Origin: Gillisella taibaishanensis
GTDB lineage: Bacteria > Pseudomonadota > Alphaproteobacteria > Rhizobiales > Rhizobiaceae
Length of the DNA stretch: 64,000 nucleotides
NCBI RefSeq assembly: GCF_001938985.1
Contig: NZ_MKIN01000022.1
Span: forward strand, 124,001 to 188,000
Direction: 5' to 3'
Part shown: piece by piece, positions 57,890 through 64,000 of the stretch
Numbering within the stretch: the stretch's first letter is position 1
Layout of the letters: each line of letters opens with the position of its first letter
Program-made: the position numbers and the translations under genes
The notes under the pieces: model-generated
The model's database searches: none
The model's input: only the letters and a program-made list of their open reading frames with translations
Told to the model about the DNA's origin: nothing

Positions 57890-59677
57890 CTAACGTGCGC
57901 CGTCACCTGTTGGCGGGGGCGCGTCCTTTACAGTCGGTCGCACTGCAGGCAGGAGGTCGCGCCAGACCTGCGGCGGTACTGGCAGCCGGTAGCAGCGGCA
58001 AGCCGTGAGCACGATCGGCCAGTGCCCTAGCCGAACCGCCGAAAGCGAATCATAGTGCGGGTTGCTGACAACCTCGTCGAGTACGAAATCTAGGGTGTCC
58101 CGTGTGCCCGCAGTAACGGGAATATCGGTTAGCGCGGAACCGTGATTATCATGACCGAGATAGAGATTGTCCTCGCTGTCCTCGTCCGGTAGCCAGGCCT
58201 GAAAAGTGCAGTGTCCGAGTGATTTAGATTTGAATGCGGCCAGTTCGTCGAACAGTTCCTGCTTACCGCGCGCCGCGGCCCATTGTGCGAGCATCGGGTA
58301 TAGAATGCTGCCCTCGGTTGAACTCTGGCGATACTCCTCGCTGCGCTCGGAGGGATGGTCGACTATGTCCCAATAGGAGCGACTTGTCACTGGATAGCGG
58401 CCATGCACGTTGAATGCGAAGATGGTGCGCTTTGCGAGCTCCTCGGCCCATTGATCGATCGCGCAATGGGCAGCGGGGCGGCAGCCGAGAAGCGTGAAGG
58501 CGAGACCAATGTCTATCGCCTGCCAATCGCCCATCGGCGAAAGCAGCGCCCGGTTGTTGCTAACGATCTGCGTAAGTTGCGCACATAGCCCGTCGATTCG
58601 CTTAACTGTCGCCTTGGTGGCCCCCGCGAGCACTGCCGGAAGTGTCTGGAGATAATCCTCGCTGAGCACGACCGGGCCGTTTGGCGGAGCGAGTTGCCAA
58701 ACCAGCCAAAGCCCACGTAGCGACAGGCGACCAACAATTTCGAACAGCTTGAGGTTAACGTCGATCGCCGCATGTGATCCGACTGCCGATGAAAGCGCGT
58801 GGCGGACGTTGGCGTGCGGCAGAATCTTCTTCTCGAACAACTCGTCCCAAATCGCGAAATGTAACTCGAACAGCTCGTTGATGACAAAGCCCGCCGCTTC
58901 GGCCGCCTTGCCCGAGCGCGCGACGTCAGCTTTTAGAAGGTGCCAGACCTCAAGTTGCGCGCGTTCGCTGGCAAGATAGGGAGCTTCCACGTTGTTTGCC
59001 TCGCGTGCCCAGACAAACATGATCCACAGACAGATATTGATCATCCGGGCTTGCGATAGTCGCGCCGCCGAGGTCGCACCAGGCATGTCGGTCAACGCGC
59101 GCAGCAGCTTGCCGAAATGGTTGAGTGCGATGTCGGGCTCCTCGACCATCGCGACGCTCTTGCGCAAATGGCTGCGCAACGGGGGTGGTAGCAAGCCTTC
59201 GCGCAGGATGCCGTGGAGGATGACGTCCGCCAATCGATCGCCATTCCACTCTTCGAAGCTGATTCGTTGAGTGGTGTTGCGTTTCATGTAGCCGGTCACT
59301 TCGGCACGGACATGTTCATCGATCGCACCGCCGAACGTGAGACAAATGGCGATTGGCAGATCAGCATATTCGGGCGGGATACGGCTTGCGATGTAGTGAT
59401 CGAGAATTTCGTCGAGTGATGGCCTCAGACTCTGCGGCGAGGCCGTGTTCCACTCCGTGCGGTCCAGGTCCCCGGATTTGACAGAGAACAGATGGACTCG
59501 CCGAACGCCATCGCGTCCATTGCCGATTGCGGCAACGTCAACGCCGTATTGACGTGTGCCCCGGGCCGGGCGCGAATAGACAGTGAACCCAAGCTCCGTA
59601 AGCAAATCGGGCAACACCGCATCGAGCTCGCCGCGTTCGCGCAGGGAGGCGAGATATTCACGTATGACAAGCTTCAC
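57890..59677 (-). CDS. Mrr-like nuclease-domain protein of the four-gene set
   Basis: 595 residues, GTG start at 59677 overlapping the stop codon of the upstream gene. Residues 20-75 look like a restriction-endonuclease (Mrr-type) core: LLTELGFTVYSRPARGTRQY with GVDVAAIGNG after it, then HLFSVKSGDLD (Asp...VKxGD pattern). The remaining 500 residues are helical, with no recognised domain; HNHGSALTDIPVTAG and ICLTFGGAIDEHV stand out. I predict a DNA-cleaving effector regulated by its partners. It is translationally coupled to the helical-repeat protein. Confidence 0.65.
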   Translation of the reverse strand: MKLVIREYLASLRERGELDAVLPDLLTELGFTVYSRPARGTRQYGVDVAAIGNGRDGVRRVHLFSVKSGDLDRTEWNTASPQSLRPSLDEILDHYIASRIPPEYADLPIAICLTFGGAIDEHVRAEVTGYMKRNTTQRISFEEWNGDRLADVILHGILREGLLPPPLRSHLRKSVAMVEEPDIALNHFGKLLRALTDMPGATSAARLSQARMINICLWIMFVWAREANNVEAPYLASERAQLEVWHLLKADVARSGKAAEAAGFVINELFELHFAIWDELFEKKILPHANVRHALSSAVGSHAAIDVNLKLFEIVGRLSLRGLWLVWQLAPPNGPVVLSEDYLQTLPAVLAGATKATVKRIDGLCAQLTQIVSNNRALLSPMGDWQAIDIGLAFTLLGCRPAAHCAIDQWAEELAKRTIFAFNVHGRYPVTSRSYWDIVDHPSERSEEYRQSSTEGSILYPMLAQWAAARGKQELFDELAAFKSKSLGHCTFQAWLPDEDSEDNLYLGHDNHGSALTDIPVTAGTRDTLDFVLDEVVSNPHYDSLSAVRLGHWPIVLTACRCYRLPVPPQVWRDLLPAVRPTVKDAPPPTGDGAR

Positions 59678-61410
59678 GATTCCGCCCCCTGCATGGCGCG
59701 AAAAATCCGCAGCTTGTAGTCAAGGTCGAACGGCTCGAGAATGTCGAGGCGCGGCGCCTCGAAGCTGTGGCTAAAACTGTGCAGCTTCGTTTCGTGACGC
59801 TGCTTCTTGCCGTCAGATCCTCTGGAGTAGCTGATCGATCGAGTGCCATAAAGTATCACCGATCGGCTCACGAGTGACATGAGTATCGACCTCTTCTCGG
59901 CCTGCTTATGCACTTGCAGCATTGACTCATGCTGACGATGGCTTTCGATCAGCCGCTCGCGCTCGGACGGGTCAAGCTCCTTGATCCGTCCAGCCTTGCG
60001 CAGGCCTTCGATATAATCTTCAAGCCGAGCGAGCAATTCCTGAGTAACGGGCTGTGCCGGGTCGCCTGCAGACTTGACGCGTTCCCTTAGCCAGTCAGCT
60101 AATTCTCCGGAATAGTTGATGAGCAGTGGATCGAAAAGAACTTCCGCCATCACCTTGCGCGGAACTTCGCTGGCGCCCTGGATGAGTCCAAGCACCAGCG
60201 AAGCAGCGGTGATTGCGTGGATGAATAGATAGCCGATCGCGCGGTGCGCAAGCAGTATTTTATCGGCATCGGCCAGTCCAAGGGCCGCATGATCGGCCTC
60301 GACAACTAGCGGTCCGTCGCCATGATATCTGCCGACCAGGGACAGCGTGGCATGACCAAGGTTGGCATCCAACGAAAGCAGCCAGCCGATCATCACTTCA
60401 GCCAACTGGTCGGGTCTGAGTTGTAGGAGCGCATAAGAAAAGCTGCCGAACTCTTCAAGTGAGGTGAGCTCGTCATGCCGCGCAATCAGCGGTGTGATAA
60501 GAGCGAGCCCTTCCTCTAGCCGCCCACGTGCGACCAGCTTGCTGCCCGCAGCGTCGATGTTTTCGAGCGTTCCACGATTGCCGATTGCGACCTTGTGCAT
60601 GATGGTTGTCAGACCCGCCACAATTTTCGGCGGCAGCCCCTCCCCATGGAACATAAGCTCAAGCGAGAGCTGGTGGATCGCATGGTCGCCAATCTGTGGC
60701 GCGGCAATCTGGATCAGCGCGACGGCTGAGGCGTCCATTTCAGGATAAGCGCGAGCGATTTCGCATATGGCAGTCAAAATATCACCAAGACTATTGTCGT
60801 CGGCATTATCGGTGGCGGCGACGAGGGCGTCCACCGCGCGGTTGCGGGCTTGCGGGGTGTCAAGTGCGATAGTACCGATCGCCTTGGCTGCGGCCGATCG
60901 CACTGGCGCCGCCAAGCTTTTAAGGTAGGCGATTGCTTCCCTCAGTGCGTCATCTGGCGAGCCCTTGGCAAGTGCTTGGAGGCCAAGGAACACATAAGCC
61001 GAATCTTCTGGGTTCTCCTCGCTAAGCGTAGCAAGGGTCATCCGTGCGCGCTCGCCTTGTTCAGCCCACGTTCGATACGCGCCATTAGGCATGCCGGAGG
61101 TGAGGTCGTCGCCAGCCCGCACGACTAATGCCTTTACAGCGGCCAACATAGCCGGAACCTCGGCCTGAAGAGTCGGAATGAGTTCGCAATAGGTGTGCAT
61201 GACAGTGAAGAAGTCATGTTGATTGATCGAAGACGCGGAAATCGTGCGAGCGGATTCGAGCACGTCTATTTCGCCGTCATTGTGGAGTTTCGTCAGGGTT
61301 GCCTGAAAAGTCTTGTCGACGTCGTCGTTGCGATGGCTTCGCGTGCGCTCGATGAAAAGCTCTGGGAGCGTGCCGGCCCTATGGTGCTCGATGATTTCTT
61401 CTTCTGCCAT
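59674..61410 (-). CDS. Helical (HEAT-like) repeat protein of the four-gene set
   Basis: 578 residues, ATG at 61410 with GGGGGAG upstream. Most of the protein consists of Ala/Leu-rich helix pairs resembling HEAT or armadillo repeats (APVRSAAAKAIGTIALDTPQ, ARNRAVDALVAATDNADDNS). About residues 480-545 are charged and likely a coiled coil or linker (SERERLIESHRQHESMLQVH), then a basic segment RGSDGKKQRHETKLHSFSHS. This kind of scaffold often binds a partner or nucleic acid. It overlaps the nuclease-domain gene (GTGA). Confidence 0.65.
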   Translation of the reverse strand: MAEEEIIEHHRAGTLPELFIERTRSHRNDDVDKTFQATLTKLHNDGEIDVLESARTISASSINQHDFFTVMHTYCELIPTLQAEVPAMLAAVKALVVRAGDDLTSGMPNGAYRTWAEQGERARMTLATLSEENPEDSAYVFLGLQALAKGSPDDALREAIAYLKSLAAPVRSAAAKAIGTIALDTPQARNRAVDALVAATDNADDNSLGDILTAICEIARAYPEMDASAVALIQIAAPQIGDHAIHQLSLELMFHGEGLPPKIVAGLTTIMHKVAIGNRGTLENIDAAGSKLVARGRLEEGLALITPLIARHDELTSLEEFGSFSYALLQLRPDQLAEVMIGWLLSLDANLGHATLSLVGRYHGDGPLVVEADHAALGLADADKILLAHRAIGYLFIHAITAASLVLGLIQGASEVPRKVMAEVLFDPLLINYSGELADWLRERVKSAGDPAQPVTQELLARLEDYIEGLRKAGRIKELDPSERERLIESHRQHESMLQVHKQAEKRSILMSLVSRSVILYGTRSISYSRGSDGKKQRHETKLHSFSHSFEAPRLDILEPFDLDYKLRIFRAMQGAES

Positions 61411-61577
61411 CACTCCCCCGCGTCTCGGACCGAAAATGCCGCCCTCTCAAGATAACAGACGGGTCAACCTCTATATGGGACGTTCTTGCCCCAGTCGCAC
61501 ACAAAACGCCCATCGGCTTTCCCAAATCAGCACGCGACGAGTTGTTCCAAGAAAGATTCGCGGTCCCGCACCGGAAT

Positions 61578-61778
61578 TCACTTATTGCGGTTGGTGGACG
61601 CTTTCTTCTTCAGCGTCTCCCTACGCTTCCCTTCGGACACAATCTTGCGCCCAACATTTGCCGGTACGAATCCTTCGTTTGACAGCGCTTCGCCAAACGT
61701 CTCCTTATCGGTCATCGATTTCGCGGTCAGGCTAACGTTGTCGGTTTTACCTACATCATTCTTTCCACCTTTTGGCAT
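61578..61778 (-). CDS. 66-residue basic protein of the four-gene set
   Basis: Start ATG at 61778 with GGAG 6 bp upstream. Sequence is Lys-rich and polar: MPKGGKNDVGKTDNVSLTAK, then SMTDKETFGEALSNEGFVPA and a basic tail (EGKRRETLKKKASTNRNK). I do not recognise it. It lies between the AAA+ gene (121 bp upstream) and the helical-repeat gene (168 bp downstream), all on the minus strand, so it may belong to the set. It could be a regulator, trigger or immunity-type component; this is a guess. Confidence 0.5.
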   Translation of the reverse strand: MPKGGKNDVGKTDNVSLTAKSMTDKETFGEALSNEGFVPANVGRKIVSEGKRRETLKKKASTNRNK

Positions 61779-61898
61779 GGCAGTCTCCACGTCAGAACGT
61801 CGTTATCGAGCGGGCAGACACGAGAAGTGGTGAAGCTGCCTGCGGTGTTAGCATGCACAACGAGAGTATGGCGGTTGGAAAATGATGTGGGTCAGACG

Positions 61899-63431
61899 TC
61901 ATTGTCGTCGCCTATCAGCCTCGCGCGCCTTCCGCAGTCCATCTACCAGCCGTTCCAACGGCCGGATCGAACCACCCGTCCAGACGCTAGCCAAGGCATC
62001 CAGTTCGAATCCTTCAAGCGGCGTGGCCCAGCGCGGATCGTAACCCGCCTCGATGTACAGCCGCTCCAGGATACGTGGGGCGAGCAGCGGCAATTGATCG
62101 GCTCCCGGGTCGGGAAAGCGAAGGATTCGGCACCTGTCCCGCAAGGCCGCCGGGATCGGCTCAAGCGAGTTCGCGGTCATCAGCCAAGACACATGCGACA
62201 AATCGCAATGGGCCTGAAGGTAGGGATCATGCCAACGGCGCGATGTCTCCTTTTCGAACAGGCCGATCAAGACGTCGTGCACGTTCCCATTGTGGCGGCT
62301 TGTGCCGATCTTCTCGATCTCGTCGAGAATAACGACTGGTCCGGCGCATTTGTGTCGGCGCACGGCCATAACCGCAATGCTAGGTTCGCCCGACGTCCAT
62401 CTCCGGGCGGTTCCCCCGACGGCGCTATCGCTCAAGCCCCCACAAGAAATGATCTCATAGGGCGCGCCGAGTTCCTCGGTCAGTCGCCGGGCGAACCGCG
62501 TCTTCCCACTACCGGGTGCTCCAAGCAGGATGGTCGGTCTTAGGTAGACATTTGGCCGGCCACCAAGTATTTCCAGCACGCTGTCAACAATAGTAACCGC
62601 ATACGGAAACTCAGCGATCAATATCGCGCGAACTGTGGGTAATTCTGGCATGCCTGGCAGAGGCAACGGCCGCAGCTTAAAATTCTCGAATTCTTTCGCC
62701 ACTCGCTTCCCATCAGCCGTCGTGTCATTTCCTATGCCGCTGATCACGATCACTCCGTCTGTCGCACTTGTTTTGTGTTCTGATGGCTCTTCTTCCCATG
62801 TTTTAGCAAGGCCAACAAAGGATGAGTCCTTGGGCTCCTGTTCGTCGACAGTTGATGACGTGATCGCATCTCTGAAGTGTTGTTCATAGGTCCGGACTTC
62901 CTGCTCGAACCACTCCGCAGATCTCTGAACAGAGACGCCTGCTCGTCGGCGCCAGTCGAGTACGCGGGATTGTGCCGCCCAACCGAGTGAGCGCCAGTGC
63001 AGGCTGCTGCGCTCCGTAGGCGATAAATCGCCAGAGGCGAGATGGGCGATCTCACCGGCGATCAGCGCCGTCGCTTGGCCGTCCCCGAAGAAGGCCCGGT
63101 AGAATCTGCACCGCAGGCGGCACTCACTGAGCGGCAATCCTTCGGTATTATCGATGAGATCGATCGCCGCCTCCACGGCAAGCACGCTGTCCTCAGTCGG
63201 CTCCACGGCCAACTCATCCAGACTGGTAGCGAGCAGTGCAAGCCCAGCCCGCTTGCGCTTTTTAACTCGACCCGACAGTCGACCGGAATATTCGCGGATG
63301 TCTTCGGCCAAGTCTTCGCGGAAGAACGCCATCCCCCTCAGCAACTCCTCGGCCGTCGGCAAATGCAATCCGGCAATTGCTGCCTTCTGCCGGCGTTGAA
63401 AGTGGCGGTCTTGTGATGGCTTGTCTGTCAC
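61899..63431 (-). CDS. AAA+ ATPase of the four-gene set (Lon-like AAA core, no protease)
   Basis: 510 residues. The GTG at 63431 is chosen because a perfect AGGAGGTG lies 4 bp upstream. The N-terminal 250 residues are helical and partly acidic (DSSFVGLAKTWEEEPSEHKT). The AAA+ core has Walker A LLGAPGSGKT (about 302-311), Walker B VVILDEIEKIG (Asp370-Glu371), a sensor WLMTANSLEPIPAALRDRCR and an arginine finger region RCRILRFPDP. The core resembles the ATPase domain of Lon, but no Ser-Lys protease domain follows. It likely acts as the motor or sensor of the four-gene set. A decayed paralogue lies at 55,002-55,275. Confidence 0.75.
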   Translation of the reverse strand: MTDKPSQDRHFQRRQKAAIAGLHLPTAEELLRGMAFFREDLAEDIREYSGRLSGRVKKRKRAGLALLATSLDELAVEPTEDSVLAVEAAIDLIDNTEGLPLSECRLRCRFYRAFFGDGQATALIAGEIAHLASGDLSPTERSSLHWRSLGWAAQSRVLDWRRRAGVSVQRSAEWFEQEVRTYEQHFRDAITSSTVDEQEPKDSSFVGLAKTWEEEPSEHKTSATDGVIVISGIGNDTTADGKRVAKEFENFKLRPLPLPGMPELPTVRAILIAEFPYAVTIVDSVLEILGGRPNVYLRPTILLGAPGSGKTRFARRLTEELGAPYEIISCGGLSDSAVGGTARRWTSGEPSIAVMAVRRHKCAGPVVILDEIEKIGTSRHNGNVHDVLIGLFEKETSRRWHDPYLQAHCDLSHVSWLMTANSLEPIPAALRDRCRILRFPDPGADQLPLLAPRILERLYIEAGYDPRWATPLEGFELDALASVWTGGSIRPLERLVDGLRKAREADRRRQ

Positions 63432-63830
63432 GGGACACCTCCTGAATCCTAGTCGAGCACCGACATGCCGCCGCCAGTGGACACCAGCGCGCGCAATCTT
63501 CGGCATCGGATTGAAACATTTCTACCCGCTAGTTGAAGCGATCGGGCAACTGGTCGGAATGTATTCGATTCGAAACCGCCTGTCCGGGGGGCACAGGTTG
63601 GTCAAGTTGGGCCCGAACAACGGGCCGAGCGTGCCGAGGCAGGACTTTGAAACCAGCTCCGGAAAGGTGCAGGCGGGAGGGCGTTGCACTCAATGTTGAC
63701 ACGAACCGCGTTCCCGCGCACGACCCGCGTTCTGACACCAACGTCGTCGACGCGGGGTGATCCTAGCGTAGGCTCGTGTTTGTTAGGACGTCCACCCATG
63801 TGGACATTTCAAGAACCGCCGACCATAGTT

Positions 63831-63860
63831 GGTTCGAACTTTCCCCCGTTCGCTGCACCA
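63831..63860 (+). other. Candidate attR: degenerate tRNA-Leu 3' end
   Basis: Reads GGTTCGA-ACTTT-CCCCCGT-TCGCT-GCACCA. The tRNA-Leu 3' end (43,337-43,361) reads GGTTCGA-CCCCCGT-CGTCC-GCACCA. The three blocks match exactly and in order, with a 5-base insertion and a changed 5-base block. This is what a diverged displaced tRNA end would look like, but it is short and could be chance. Confidence 0.4.
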
Positions 63861-63910
63861 GATCCAGTATGCCGATCCCGGCAACTTCATTGAACGATAT
63901 AAAAACAAAA

Positions 63911-63940
63911 ACGCCCCGGACTGCTGAGCGTCCGAGGCGT
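63911..63940 (-). terminator. Terminator of the right-edge gene
   Basis: ACGCCCCGGAC (63911-63921) pairs with GTCCGAGGCGT (63930-63940) with one wobble, followed on the minus strand by TTTTTGTTTTTAT. It lies 25 bp past the stop codon of the gene that enters from the right. Confidence 0.88.
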
Positions 63941-63965
63941 TTGTATTTCAATTGATTTCCGTCGA

Positions 63966-64000
63966 TCAGACGGCCATGCCCCAGCTGTCGGCATCGTCGA
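63966..64000 (-). CDS. C-terminal end of an unidentified gene
   Basis: Only the last codons are present: DDADSWGMAV, then TGA at 63,968-63,966. Its terminator follows directly. It is probably chromosomal flank beyond the island. Ten residues are too few for identification. Confidence 0.6.
   Translation of the reverse strand, partial: DDADSWGMAV

Larger units (their letters stand above)
43362..63860. mobile_element. Integrated genomic island with defence-like cargo (right edge approximate)
   Basis: The left edge is firm: an intact tRNA-Leu adjoins a large serine recombinase that overlaps it. The right edge is inferred from a degenerate tRNA 3'-end-like segment (63,831-63,860) that is followed by a terminator and the last codons of a gene on the minus strand. 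Genes between are recombinase module, nuclease/NTPase genes and unrecognised proteins; no housekeeping genes are seen. No conjugation, replication or phage structural genes are visible, so it looks like an integrative element without its own transfer functions. Confidence 0.75.
63432..63965. other. 534-bp gap at the right end of the island
   Basis: No convincing gene. It contains the promoter region of the AAA+ gene, a palindrome GTCCAC-CCAT-GTGGAC (63,800-63,815), the tRNA-like segment (63,831-63,860) and the terminator of the next gene. Confidence 0.5.

Noticed and set aside
43362..64000. CRISPR array or retron in the island
   Set aside because: No regularly spaced direct repeats and no reverse-transcriptase motif were seen.
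43362..64000. Phage or conjugative element genes
   Set aside because: No capsid, portal, terminase, relaxase or type IV secretion motif was found in the island's frames, so it is described as an integrative island without transfer genes.

Overview
The window is chromosomal DNA of an alphaproteobacterium of the order Hyphomicrobiales, most likely family Rhizobiaceae (Rhizobium/Agrobacterium/Allorhizobium group). The evidence is the gene order bamA-rseP-cdsA-uppS-frr-pyrH-tsf-rpsB, an EipB (DUF1849) envelope protein, a metC-aapJQMP block as in rhizobia, a GAAC-N7-GAAC-type LexA box before recA, and intergenic palindromes of a kind common in this family. I cannot assign the genus.

Bases 1-43,361 are ordinary core genome. 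1-7,350 (minus strand) is an envelope and translation cluster. 7,543-11,607 holds eipB, then a plus-strand run RidA / GDPD / FemAB-like / HIT. 11,675-16,951 (minus) is degP-hflC-hflK, folA and a DoxX gene. 17,187-20,300 holds a DUF1989 gene, a LysR regulator and an AzlCD exporter. 20,474-25,749 (minus) is clpA-clpS, a phasin, DUF3126 and cysE. 25,822-30,536 is small metabolism with metC. 30,966-35,363 is the aapJQMP amino-acid ABC transporter. 35,444-40,914 (minus) is an amidase, alaS and recA. 41,160-43,045 is a pseudouridine kinase/glycosidase pair, followed by tRNA-Leu(UAA) at 43,277-43,361.

About 20.5 kb downstream of the tRNA (43,362 to about 63,860) looks like an integrated genomic island. 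It starts with an operon ending in a large serine recombinase whose reading frame runs antisense through the whole tRNA gene. It may end at a degenerate copy of the tRNA 3' end at 63,831-63,860, just before the terminator and last codons of a gene that is probably chromosomal. The cargo looks like antiviral defence: (i) a 2,143-residue STAND/AVAST-like NTPase with an N-terminal nuclease domain, divergent from an unrecognised 604-residue protein; (ii) a decayed fragment of an AAA+ ATPase; (iii) two separate nuclease-like proteins and an unrecognised Cys/His-rich protein; (iv) a co-oriented set of AAA+ ATPase, 66-residue protein, helical-repeat protein and Mrr-like nuclease protein. Set (iv) is my best candidate for an undescribed system. 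Five island proteins carry a PD-(D/E)xK-like signature by eye. The decayed AAA fragment is clearly related to the intact AAA+ gene of set (iv), which suggests turnover of related modules inside one island.
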